Origin: Kumtagia sp044326205
GTDB taxonomy: Bacteria > Pseudomonadota > Alphaproteobacteria > Rhizobiales > Rhizobiaceae
Reading direction: 5' to 3'
NCBI RefSeq assembly: GCF_044326205.1
Contig: NZ_JBIRCY010000006.1
Coordinates: forward strand, 142,015-206,014
DNA length: 64,000 nt
Shown here: positions 43,608-51,787 of the stretch, piece after piece
Layout of the letters: every line of letters starts with the position of its first letter
Numbering within the stretch: the first letter of the stretch is position 1
The notes under the pieces: generated by a model
What the model was told of the DNA's origin: nothing
What the model saw: only the letters and a program-made list of their open reading frames with translations
The model's database searches: none
Translations under genes and position numbers: made by a program

Positions 43608-44414
43608 TCACCTCCTAAGATACAACCACACCGTCGTCGGCGCCAGGATCGCTGTCAGCACCACCGGCGCGATAAGGGCCATTGCGACCTGACCGAAGGT
43701 GGCTCCCCCGTCCATTAGGCCGCGCAGGGCCGTGGTCATCGACGAGACCGGATTGACGTCGACGAAGGCGCGCAGCCAGCCGGGCATGGTGCCCGGGTCG
43801 ACCATAATGTTGGAGGCGAAGACCAGCGGAAAAATGAAGGTGAAGCCGATGGTCATCACCGTCATCGGCGTGCGGATCAGCAGGCCAAGCACGATGAAAA
43901 TCCAGCCGACGCCGAAGCCTATGGCGATCAGCAGCGCGAAGGCTGCGATGACGCCAAGAATCCCCTCCTGCGGCCGGTAGCCTAGGATCAGGCCGATGCC
44001 GAGGATGATCGAACCGGCGATCAGGTGGCGGAGCACGTCGCCGACCATCAGGCCGGCGAAGGGCGAGAGCGACCAGATCGGCAGCGAGCGGAAACGGTCG
44101 AACAAGCCCTTTCCGAGGTCGGTCGACAGGCCCATGCCCGAATAGACCGAGTTGAAGACCACCGTCTGCACCAGGATGCCGGGCAGGAAGAACTGCAGAT
44201 ATTCGCCGGGAGAGCCGGCAAGCGCGCCGCCGAACACGAAGGTGAACAGCAGCGTGAACATGATCGGCGTCATCACCAGATCGAAAAGCTGCTCCGGCAC
44301 ATGCTTGAACTTCAGCACCGCGCGCCAGCCGAACACCAGCGCGTTGGAGATGGCGGAGGGCCGGGCCGGGCGGGCGACGTTCTGCGGGCGTCGCAGGGAG
44401 ATCGTGTCGCTCAT
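43608..44414 (-). CDS. ABC-2 type exporter permease, DrrB-like (268 aa)
   Basis: A six-helix permease of the daunorubicin-resistance type, with KFKHVPEQLFDLVMTPIMFTLLFTFVFGGA and the C-terminal FASNIMVDPGTMPGWLRAFVDVNPVSSMTTALRGL that mark the DrrB/NodJ branch. With the ATPase gene, whose stop codon overlaps its start by 4 bases (ATGA), it forms a two-gene exporter. Substrates of such pairs include drugs and lipid-linked molecules, and cannot be assigned. It converges with the cyclase gene. Confidence 0.87.
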   Translation of the reverse strand: MSDTISLRRPQNVARPARPSAISNALVFGWRAVLKFKHVPEQLFDLVMTPIMFTLLFTFVFGGALAGSPGEYLQFFLPGILVQTVVFNSVYSGMGLSTDLGKGLFDRFRSLPIWSLSPFAGLMVGDVLRHLIAGSIILGIGLILGYRPQEGILGVIAAFALLIAIGFGVGWIFIVLGLLIRTPMTVMTIGFTFIFPLVFASNIMVDPGTMPGWLRAFVDVNPVSSMTTALRGLMDGGATFGQVAMALIAPVVLTAILAPTTVWLYLRR

Positions 44415-45424
44415 CGGCTTTCGTCCTTCAGGCCTTCGCTTGATCCAGGCTGGCCGGTCAGCGCGAAAAACACCTCGTCGAGGCTCGGCTGGCCCATGGA
44501 AAAATCCGACGGCTCAATTCCTTCCGCGAGCAGCGTAGCGACTGCGTCGTTGGCGGCCTTGGCCGTACCGGCGAGGATAGAGAGGTCGGAGCCCTCGGTG
44601 CTGCGCTGAACCGTGTGACCGAGCCGGGCTTCGAGAATGGCCGCCGCCCGGTCGCGATGTCGCGGATCGGCGAGCGCGACATGCAGCACGCCCGAGCCGG
44701 TGGCCGCCTTCAATTCGCGACTGGTGCCCTCGGCGATCTTCTTGCCGTGGTCGATGACGGCGATGCGCGCAGCGAGTTGGTCCGCTTCCTCCAGATATTG
44801 CGTGGTGAGCAGGATCGTCACGCCGGAATCGGCGAGCTCGCGGATCATCGCCCAGACATCCTTGCGCGCTTTCGGATCGAGGCCGGTGGTGGGTTCGTCC
44901 AGGAAAAGCACGTCTGGGGTCACCACCAGCGATGCGGCGATATCGAGCCTGCGCCGCATGCCGCCCGAAAAGTCCTTCACCTGCTTGTTCGAAGCATCGG
45001 ACAGGCCGAAAGCAGCGAGCAGGTCGTCGGCCCGTACTCTCGCCGCCCGGCCGCGAAAACCCCAGAGGCGGGCGAGCAGCATTAGATTTTCCCGGCCGGT
45101 CAGGTCCTCGTCGAGCGAGGCGAACTGGCCGGTCATGGCGATGACCTCGCGAACCTTGTGCGGCGCTTGCACCAGATTGTGGCCCATGATGGTGGCGGAG
45201 CCAGCGTCGGGACGGGCGAGCGTGGCGAGCATGCGCATGAGCGTGGTCTTGCCGGCGCCGTTCGGCCCTAGGATGGCGAAGATGATGCCGCGCGGCACGT
45301 CGAGATCGATGCCGTCGACCGCGCGCACTTCGCCGAACGCTTTTTTCATGCCATGCGCGCTGATTGCCAGCGGCTTGACCTCAGTCATGCCGGACAGATT
45401 CCTTGCAGCGGAAGCATCGTTCAT
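44411..45424 (-). CDS. ABC exporter ATP-binding protein, DrrA-like (337 aa)
   Basis: A single ABC domain with Walker A GPNGAGKTT, signature FSGGMRRRLDIAAS, Walker B/D-loop LFLDEPTTGLDPKAR and the H-loop region (LLTTQYLEEADQLA), followed by a C-terminal extension (residues ~240-337) ending PSLDEVFFALTGQ. That extension and the QYLEEAD sequence identify the daunorubicin-resistance subfamily. It powers the DrrB-like permease encoded directly downstream. An alternative start is the ATG at residue 13 (MTEVK). Confidence 0.9.
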   Translation of the reverse strand: MNDASAARNLSGMTEVKPLAISAHGMKKAFGEVRAVDGIDLDVPRGIIFAILGPNGAGKTTLMRMLATLARPDAGSATIMGHNLVQAPHKVREVIAMTGQFASLDEDLTGRENLMLLARLWGFRGRAARVRADDLLAAFGLSDASNKQVKDFSGGMRRRLDIAASLVVTPDVLFLDEPTTGLDPKARKDVWAMIRELADSGVTILLTTQYLEEADQLAARIAVIDHGKKIAEGTSRELKAATGSGVLHVALADPRHRDRAAAILEARLGHTVQRSTEGSDLSILAGTAKAANDAVATLLAEGIEPSDFSMGQPSLDEVFFALTGQPGSSEGLKDESR

Positions 45425-45663
45425 CGCGATCGATCCCTGTGACGCAAAGAGCTTTTCGTAGGCTCGGCTTGGCGAGCGAGCCGACGCCTATATCAGTTTT
45501 GCGGTCGGCGGGCAGCTTGCGGGAAAACCTCTCCTGACAATTCGCGACATTTGTAGTTGCGAAGCTTCGCTGCTCTCTTGGCCTCACTCCCTTCGCTTTC
45601 TTAGGAGCTCGAGGGTTCTTCCCGGCTTCGCAAGCAGCGGAAAAGGGACGAAGCGGCTCGGCC

Positions 45664-47541
45664 TCACTCCGCCGTCGCCTCCTCATATTCCGCCGACATC
45701 TCCAGCCAGCGCTCCTCTTGCTGGGAGAGCTGGGCGCCAAGCTGCGAGCGCTCCTTGGCGAGTTGGGTGGCGGTCGTGGGGTCCTTTTCATAGACCGTCG
45801 GATCGGCGAGCCGGTCCTCCAGTTGGTCGATGCGCTTGCGTAGCCTGTCCATCAGTGCCTCGGTGGCACGGATTTCCTTGGCCAGCGGCTCGGCGGCGGC
45901 GCGGCGGGCCGCGGCCTCGCGGCGGCGGTCGGCCTTCGAAGCCTTGTCGGCCTCGCGCCGTTCCTTGCGGTCGCCCGAGACGCCGGTGACGATCTGGCGA
46001 TAGTCGGCCATGTCGCCATCGAACGGGTTCACCGAGCCGTCCTTTACCAGCCACAGCCGGTCGGCCGTCGCCTCGATCAGGTGGCGGTCGTGGCTGATCA
46101 GGATGACGGCGCCCGGAAAATCGTTCAGCGCCACCATCAACGCCTCGCGACTGTCTATGTCGAGGTGGTTGGTCGGCTCGTCGAGGACGAACAGGTTCGG
46201 CCCGTCGAAGGCCGAAAGCCCCATCAAGAGCCGCGCCTTCTCGCCGCCGGAAAGATCCTTCGCCGGCGTATTCATCTTCTCCGTGGTCAGCCCGAACTGG
46301 GCAACACGCGCCCGCACCTTCGATTCCGGCGCTTCGGGCATCAGCCGGCGGACATGCTCGTAGGCATTTTCTTCCGGCCGCAGGTCGTCGAGCTGGTGCT
46401 GGGCGAAGATCGACACCTTCAGCCCCGGCGCGACTGTCATCGTGCCGGTCTCGGCCTTCAGCCGGCCGGCCAGCAGTTTGGCGAAGGTCGACTTGCCGTT
46501 GCCGTTTGCGCCGAGCAGCGCGATGCGGTCGTCGGCGTCGATGCGCAGCGACATCTTCTTGAGGATCGGCTGGCCCGGCTGATAGCCGACATGGACACCG
46601 GACAGCGCGATGATCGGCGAGGCCACCGTCTTCACCGGCTCGGGAAAGCTGAACGGCCGCACCGTGTCGTCAAGCACGGCGGCGATCGGCTTCATCCGCT
46701 CCAGCGCCTTGATGCGCGACTGCGCCTGCCGAGCCTTCGAGGCCTTGGCGCGAAAACGATCGACGAAGGACTGCAGATGCTTGCGTTGCGCCTCCTGCTT
46801 GACCCGGCTCTTTTCCTGCAACTCCAATTGCTCGGAACGCTGGTGCTCGAACTGGTCGTAGCCGCCGCGCCAGAAGGTCAGCTTCTTCTGGTCGAGATGG
46901 ACGATGGAGTTCACCGCCCGGTTGAGCAGGTCGCGGTCGTGGCTGATTAGCAGCACCGTGTGCGGGTATCTCGAAACATAATTCTCCAGCCAGAGTGTGC
47001 CTTCGAGGTCGAGATAGTTGGTCGGCTCGTCGAGCAGCAAGAGATCGGGCTGCGCGAACAGCACCGCCGCCAGCGCCACGCGCATGCGCCAGCCGCCGGA
47101 AAAGGACGAGGCCGGCCGCCTCTGCGCCTCGGAGTCAAAGCCAAGGCCGGCAAGAATGGTCGCGGCGCGCGCTTCCGCCGAATGCGCGTCGATGTCGGCC
47201 AGCCTGATGTGGATCTCGGCGATGCGGTGCGGGTCGGTAGCGGTCTGTTCCTCGGCCAGCAGCGCGGCGCGCTCGGCGTCGGCTGCCAGTACGATCTCGA
47301 TCAGCGCATCCTCGGTGCCGGGCGCTTCCTGCGCCACCTGGCCGATGCGCGTGTTCTTCGGCAGCGAGATCGAGCCGGTCTCGGAGGAAAGATCGCCGGT
47401 GATGGCGCGGAACAACGTGGTCTTGCCGGTGCCGTTGCGGCCGACCAGGCCTGCCTTCGCGCCCTCCGGCAGCGACAGCGAGGCATGGTCGAGGAGCAGG
47501 CGTCCGGCGATACGGAGCGAAAGGTCGTTGATGGTCAGCAT
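45664..47541 (-). CDS. ABC-F family ATP-binding protein, YheS/Uup-like (625 aa)
   Basis: Two ABC domains with no membrane part: Walker A sites GRNGTGKTT and GANGNGKST, signatures FSGGWRMRVALA and LSGGEKARLLMG, and two DEPTN motifs (DEPTNYLDLEG, DEPTNHLDIDS). A basic linker lies between them (residues ~245-320) and a charged coiled-coil tail at the C-terminus. ABC-F proteins bind the ribosomal E site and act in translation, ribosome rescue or antibiotic protection. The ATG at 47541 opens directly into the first domain (MLTINDLSLRIAG); the longer frame crosses the vapB promoter and is not real. Confidence 0.9.
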   Translation of the reverse strand: MLTINDLSLRIAGRLLLDHASLSLPEGAKAGLVGRNGTGKTTLFRAITGDLSSETGSISLPKNTRIGQVAQEAPGTEDALIEIVLAADAERAALLAEEQTATDPHRIAEIHIRLADIDAHSAEARAATILAGLGFDSEAQRRPASSFSGGWRMRVALAAVLFAQPDLLLLDEPTNYLDLEGTLWLENYVSRYPHTVLLISHDRDLLNRAVNSIVHLDQKKLTFWRGGYDQFEHQRSEQLELQEKSRVKQEAQRKHLQSFVDRFRAKASKARQAQSRIKALERMKPIAAVLDDTVRPFSFPEPVKTVASPIIALSGVHVGYQPGQPILKKMSLRIDADDRIALLGANGNGKSTFAKLLAGRLKAETGTMTVAPGLKVSIFAQHQLDDLRPEENAYEHVRRLMPEAPESKVRARVAQFGLTTEKMNTPAKDLSGGEKARLLMGLSAFDGPNLFVLDEPTNHLDIDSREALMVALNDFPGAVILISHDRHLIEATADRLWLVKDGSVNPFDGDMADYRQIVTGVSGDRKERREADKASKADRRREAAARRAAAEPLAKEIRATEALMDRLRKRIDQLEDRLADPTVYEKDPTTATQLAKERSQLGAQLSQQEERWLEMSAEYEEATAE

Positions 47542-47607
47542 AATGCCGCGCTTGTGGCGGACGCAGCCGGCAAGATCAAGGACCGAAGTTGAATGCGCAG
47601 GCTGGAA

Positions 47608-47635
47608 TGTGTATATTGCGGGTGAATTATACACA
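47608..47635. promoter_or_regulatory. Operator of the vapBC module
   Basis: Perfect 8-bp inverted repeat TGTGTATA (47608-47615) and TATACACA (47628-47635) with a 12-base spacer, ending 13 bases before the vapB start. VapB-type antitoxins bind such palindromes with VapC to repress their own operon. Confidence 0.8.
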
Positions 47636-47648
47636 TGGACCGAAACTC

Positions 47649-47846
47649 ATGCGTACGAATATCGAAATAGATGACAAGCTGCTTTCGGAGGTGATGGCTC
47701 TGACTGGCGCTAAGACCAAGAAGCAGGCCATCCACGAAGCCCTGCTGGATCAGTTGAAGCGGCGACGTGCCATCGAAGGCTTTATGAGCCTGCGCGGCAA
47801 GATAGAGTGGGAAGGCGACATCGACGCCATGCGCCGCGACAAATGA
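47649..47846 (+). CDS. vapB: VapB-family antitoxin (65 aa)
   Basis: A short protein with an N-terminal ribbon-helix-helix (MRTNIEIDDKLLSEVMALTG, then TKKQAIHEALLDQLKRR) typical of VapB antitoxins that pair with PIN toxins, and a C-terminal tail (WEGDIDAMRRDK) that probably blocks the toxin's active site. Its stop codon overlaps the vapC start (ATGA). A strong palindrome just upstream indicates autoregulation. The module lies between the ABC-F gene and dinB, a usual spot for an acquired toxin-antitoxin pair. Confidence 0.9.
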   Translation: MRTNIEIDDKLLSEVMALTGAKTKKQAIHEALLDQLKRRRAIEGFMSLRGKIEWEGDIDAMRRDK

Positions 47847-48235
47847 TCCTTGTCGACACCACGGTCTGGGTGGAATTTTTCAGATCGGGGCAAACGCCGC
47901 ACGTGGATCTGCTGGTCAAGGCGATTTACCGTTCAGAGGCCGTTGTCGGCGACCTTATACTGATGGAAGTCCTGCAGGGCGTGAAGGCGGATAAGGAAGA
48001 AGCGTATGTAGCGAAGCAGTTCGCCTTGGCACGTCAGGTCTCTCTGTGCGGGCCGGAGATCGCGCCAATCGCCGCAGCGAATTACCGCCGGCTTAGACGC
48101 AGGGGGCTTACAATTCGCGGCACGATTGATGTCATAATTGCCACTTGGTGCATCGAAAATGATGTACCGCTGCTGCATAATGACCGCGATTTTTCGGTCA
48201 TGGAAGAACATCTCGGCCTGCAGGTCTGGCACTGA
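47843..48235 (+). CDS. vapC: VapC-family PIN-domain ribonuclease toxin (130 aa)
   Basis: A complete PIN domain, with acidic metal-binding residues at D5 (LVDTTVWVEFF), E42 (LMEVLQG), D96 (GTIDVIIA) and D114/D116 (HNDRDF). The toxin is a Mg-dependent RNase that in studied cases cuts tRNA or rRNA, halting growth until VapB is restored. The ATG at 47843 overlaps vapB by 4 bases. Nothing in the sequence suggests inactivation. Confidence 0.92.
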   Translation: MILVDTTVWVEFFRSGQTPHVDLLVKAIYRSEAVVGDLILMEVLQGVKADKEEAYVAKQFALARQVSLCGPEIAPIAAANYRRLRRRGLTIRGTIDVIIATWCIENDVPLLHNDRDFSVMEEHLGLQVWH

Positions 48236-48245
48236 CAACGCGCCC

Positions 48246-48758
48246 TCACGCGAACTCCCGCCCTTCCTCCGTCCGTTGGAAATACGCCAGGTCCAGCGAA
48301 ACGCCCGGCCTGCCCAGCGCCGTCAGGATCATATGCATCTGGCCGCGATGATGGGTCTGGTGATTGAACACATGCGCCAGCGCCGGAGCCAGCCGCTGCG
48401 AGACCGTGCGCATGTCCGACAGCGTGGTATAGGTGAAGCGACCGGCCAAGTCCTTGGCGGAAAGGTTTGCGACCCAGTTGGAGATGCGCCAGTCCTCGGC
48501 GATCCGCGCCTGCCGCAGTTTTTCGAAATCGGTGAAGAGGATTGCGTCCAACGCCGTGGGCGCATCGCCCAGTCCGCTGAAGCGTTTCATCCAGATGCGG
48601 TCGGTTACCAGCAGGTGGTTCAGGGTGCCCATCGCCGATTTGAAGAAAGCGCCGGTGTCACGGTTGAATTCTTCAGGCGTCAACTCCGCCGCCGCCTCGT
48701 AGACGCGCTGGTTGGCCCAACGGTTGTAGGCCGCGAACATCTCGAAATGCTGCTTCAT
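48246..48758 (-). CDS. DinB family protein (170 aa)
   Basis: A four-helix-bundle protein of the DinB/DUF664 group. The metal-binding histidines are expected in GTLNHLLVTDRIWMKR and HVFNHQTHHRGQMHMIL, both present. Despite the name these are not DNA polymerases; many are thiol- or metal-dependent transferases related to mycothiol or bacillithiol enzymes. The ATG at 48758 opens with the family motif HFEMFAAYNRWANQRVY. It is divergent from the GST gene with 68 bases between them, which suggests shared control and perhaps a common thiol-related role (inference). Confidence 0.85.
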   Translation of the reverse strand: MKQHFEMFAAYNRWANQRVYEAAAELTPEEFNRDTGAFFKSAMGTLNHLLVTDRIWMKRFSGLGDAPTALDAILFTDFEKLRQARIAEDWRISNWVANLSAKDLAGRFTYTTLSDMRTVSQRLAPALAHVFNHQTHHRGQMHMILTALGRPGVSLDLAYFQRTEEGREFA

Positions 48759-48826
48759 CGGCTTTCCTTTTGCGACCGGCGCGGCGAAATTGGCAGCAGT
48801 CCTAATCGCCAAATCATGAGCCGCCA

Positions 48827-49519
48827 ATGACCATTCTGCTCTATGAACTCGCCGGAACCGACGCGTCGCGCCCATTCAGCCCGCATTGCTGGAAGACGGT
48901 AATGTCGCTTGCGCACAAGGGGCTACCCTACGAGACCATCGCGACGCCGTTCACGCGGGTCCCGTTGGTAGAGGACAGCGCCTCGAAAACCGTCCCAGTC
49001 ATCCGCGACGGCGACCGCGTCGTCTCGGACTCCTTCGACATCGCTGTCTATCTCGAAGAAACCTATCCCGACCGCCCGAGCCTGTTCGGCGGATCCGGCG
49101 GCATGGCGACGGCCCGGTTTGTCGAGCGCTGGTCGCAGTTGACCGTCCATCCCTTCCTTGGTGCAGCGGCGTTGATGGATATCCACGGCATGCTGGCGCC
49201 GGCCGATCAGGCGTATTTCCGAGAAAGCCGCGCGAAGCGTTTCGGCAAGCCGATCGAGGAGGTGCCGGTCGACCGCGAGCACAGACTGGCGGCATTCCGC
49301 GCCGGGCTCGAACCGTTGCGCAACATGCTGTCCTACCAGCCGTTCATCGGCGGCGCCTCGCCGCTGTTTGCCGACTACATCGTCTTCGGCGCGTTCCAAT
49401 GGGTGCGCGTCGTATCGCAGTTCCAGACGCTCGCCGGCGACGATCCGGTTGCCGCTTGGTTCGAGCGCTGCCTCGACCTGCACGGGGGCACTGGCAGGCG
49501 CGTCGCTGCCGCAGCATGA
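48827..49519 (+). CDS. Glutathione S-transferase family protein (230 aa)
   Basis: A cytosolic GST-fold protein. The N-terminal thioredoxin-like domain has the glutathione-binding segment KTVPVIRDGDRVVSDSFDIAVYLEETYP, where the cis-Pro and the Ser/Asp pair are visible. The residue expected at the catalytic position is in the RPFSPHCWKT region. The C-terminal half is helical. It resembles beta-etherase or GstA-like groups, but the substrate is unknown. Confidence 0.87.
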   Translation: MTILLYELAGTDASRPFSPHCWKTVMSLAHKGLPYETIATPFTRVPLVEDSASKTVPVIRDGDRVVSDSFDIAVYLEETYPDRPSLFGGSGGMATARFVERWSQLTVHPFLGAAALMDIHGMLAPADQAYFRESRAKRFGKPIEEVPVDREHRLAAFRAGLEPLRNMLSYQPFIGGASPLFADYIVFGAFQWVRVVSQFQTLAGDDPVAAWFERCLDLHGGTGRRVAAAA

Positions 49520-49604
49520 GCGGCCGCCCTCCCCTTGGCAATGCGGCGGGCGGCCTGTATAGGCTCCGCCACTTCCCCTTTCCGATGGTTCACAAGGATT
49601 TTCC

Positions 49605-50027
49605 ATGGCGATTGAACGCACGTTTTCGATGATCAAACCCGATGCCACCCGCCGCAATCTCACCGGCGCGATCACCAAGATGCTGGAGGATGCCGGACTT
49701 CGCGTCATCGCCTCCAAGCGCGTCTGGATGAGCCGCCGCGAAGCCGAGGGTTTTTACGCCGTCCACAAGGAACGGCCGTTCTTCGGCGAGTTGGTGGAGT
49801 TCATGTCGTCGGCCCCGACGATCGTCCAGGTTCTCGAAGGCGAAAACGCCATCGCCAAGAACCGCGAAGTGATGGGCGCCACCAACCCGGCGAACGCCGC
49901 CGAAGGCACGATCCGCAAGGTGCATGCGCTGTCGATCGGCGAGAATTCCGTGCACGGCTCCGACGCGCCGGAAACGGCTGCCCAGGAGATCCGTTACTGG
50001 TTTTCCGACACCGAGATCGTCGGCTGA
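49605..50027 (+). CDS. ndk: Nucleoside diphosphate kinase
   Basis: Ndk (140 aa) moves the terminal phosphate from one NTP to another NDP through a phosphohistidine. The active His117 lies in the signature NSVHGSDAPETA, and TFSMIKPDATRRN starts the protein. Length and sequence are standard for alphaproteobacteria. No stem-loop with a T-tract is seen downstream before the RTX gene. Confidence 0.97.
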   Translation: MAIERTFSMIKPDATRRNLTGAITKMLEDAGLRVIASKRVWMSRREAEGFYAVHKERPFFGELVEFMSSAPTIVQVLEGENAIAKNREVMGATNPANAAEGTIRKVHALSIGENSVHGSDAPETAAQEIRYWFSDTEIVG

Positions 50028-50155
50028 GCCTGCTGCCTATCCGCTCATATTTACGAGGGGCCGGAAGGCCGCGTTAACGCTGTTCATGCGAGACGCTTGA
50101 TGTCCGCTGCCTTAAAGATGCAATCAGCAGTCGCACGGGTGCGGGAGATACATCA

Positions 50156-51730
50156 ATGGCATTAGTAACACTTGGGGTCGCGGATCCGACCAGCCAGACA
50201 CTGGCTGGCGGACTACCCGAGTCCCTCTCATTCTCGGGATGGTCTGCGTCCTATTTCCAGGGCGGGGCGACGTTCACGGCGCCGCCCTCCAACGATCCGA
50301 CGGCGCCACGCGCCAAGATCGGCGTGACCTTCGACGCGGCAAACAATGTGAGGTCCGTCAGCTATGACGCTCCTTACATCCATGGAACGCTGCCGCAGTT
50401 TCAGATCACCGAATTGTCGATACCGAAGGCGACGTTCCTGGCGAACGCTGCCGACATCATGCCGTTGCTGCTCGGCGGCAACGACACGATCCACGGCAAC
50501 GCGTTTGCCAACGTGCTAAACGGCCAGGCAGGCGACGACGTGATTCACGGATACGGCGGGCAAGACAAGCTCACCGGCGGCAGCGGCAAAGACCTGCTTT
50601 ACGGCGGTGATGGAACCGACCGGATGGCCGGCGGGGACGACAACGACTGGTTTTCGCCAGGGTTGCGGAATCCGACCCTCGGGGCGGACGTCGTAAGCGG
50701 GGGACGCGGTTCCGATACCGTTTCGTTCAGCGGCGACAACATCGCCGTCACTGTCAATCTGACATCGGGAACTGCGATTGAGACGGGTCACAGCGCGGAG
50801 ACCGGCCGCATCAGCGCGCAACTGACGTCCATCGAGAATGCGGTCGGCGGCAGGCAAGACGACGTGCTGACAGGCTCATCCGCCGACAACCGGCTGAGTG
50901 GCGGGGGCGGCGCCGATGCACTGACCGGACATGACGGCAACGACATTTTGTTGGGCGGCAGCGGCAACGACCGTCTGAACGGCGGCTTCGGGACCGATAC
51001 TCTGGATGGGGGTGCCGGGACCGATGTGGCAAATTATGCCAAATCCAACGCAGGCGTTGAAGTGAACCTCGCCACGGGGCTAGGTTACGGCGGCCACGCC
51101 GCGGGCGATCATCTGATCAGCGTCGAAAATGTGATTGGCGGCAACTTCAACGACATTCTGATCGGGTCGTCCTCCGCAAACAGCATTTTCGGCGAGTTGG
51201 GCGACGACAAGATGTACGGCGGCGGCGGCAACGACTTCCTTGATGCGTCGAAGGGTGACGACGCCCTGTTCGGCGGAGACGGTGCGGATACGCTTTCGGG
51301 CGGCGACGGCAATGACGGGCTGTTCGGCGATTCGGGCGACGACGTCGTCTACGCTGGCAACGGCCATGACTATATCGAAGGCGGGATCGGCAACGACGTG
51401 TTGTGGGGCGAGGCCGGGGACGACAATGTCCTTGCCGGAGACGGCGACGATTTCGTCGTGCTCGGCGCCGGCAACGACAATTTCACGCTCGGCGCCGGCG
51501 CGGATCGGGTCCGTTTCGATTTCGGCAATGGCAACGACACCATCACCGATTTCGGCGACGGCAAGGACGTCATAGATTTCACCTGGACCGATCTCACCCT
51601 GGCCGACGTGCGGTCCAACGCCGTGGAAACCGGCGCGGGTGTGCTCCTGCAGATCGGCTCCGGCTCGATCCTTCTGGCCGGCCTTCATCTCGGGCAGATC
51701 GAGTGGAATTCCGATTTCATCTTCGGCTGA
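50156..51730 (+). CDS. RTX calcium-binding repeat protein (524 aa)
   Basis: A third RTX protein. The N-terminal ~100 residues are a non-repeat domain I do not recognise. From about residue 103 come long arrays of nonapeptides (GNDTIHGNAFANVL, QAGDDVIHGYGG, KDLLYGGDGTDRM and so on), two DTxxxSF/VANYAKSNAGVEVNL-type spacers, and a dense run at about residues 340-450. The C-terminal ~70 residues (from FDFGNGNDTITDFGDGKDVIDF) form the usual type I secretion end but differ from the shared module of the other two RTX proteins here. GGGAG 8 bases before ATG 50156 sets the start. The role may be surface attachment or an exported enzyme, which is unproven. Confidence 0.87.
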   Translation: MALVTLGVADPTSQTLAGGLPESLSFSGWSASYFQGGATFTAPPSNDPTAPRAKIGVTFDAANNVRSVSYDAPYIHGTLPQFQITELSIPKATFLANAADIMPLLLGGNDTIHGNAFANVLNGQAGDDVIHGYGGQDKLTGGSGKDLLYGGDGTDRMAGGDDNDWFSPGLRNPTLGADVVSGGRGSDTVSFSGDNIAVTVNLTSGTAIETGHSAETGRISAQLTSIENAVGGRQDDVLTGSSADNRLSGGGGADALTGHDGNDILLGGSGNDRLNGGFGTDTLDGGAGTDVANYAKSNAGVEVNLATGLGYGGHAAGDHLISVENVIGGNFNDILIGSSSANSIFGELGDDKMYGGGGNDFLDASKGDDALFGGDGADTLSGGDGNDGLFGDSGDDVVYAGNGHDYIEGGIGNDVLWGEAGDDNVLAGDGDDFVVLGAGNDNFTLGAGADRVRFDFGNGNDTITDFGDGKDVIDFTWTDLTLADVRSNAVETGAGVLLQIGSGSILLAGLHLGQIEWNSDFIFG

Positions 51731-51742
51731 CAGGATTTGGAC

Positions 51743-51766
51743 GCTGCCGCCTCACTGCGCGGCAGC
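51743..51766. terminator. Convergent hairpin between the RTX and GGDEF-EAL genes
   Basis: Perfect 8-bp stem GCTGCCGC (51743-51750) and GCGGCAGC (51759-51766) with an 8-base loop, between two convergent stop codons. The T-tract is weak (CTTTT at 51776-51780). Confidence 0.55.
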
Positions 51767-51787
51767 CCCGGACGGCTTTTCCGCCAT

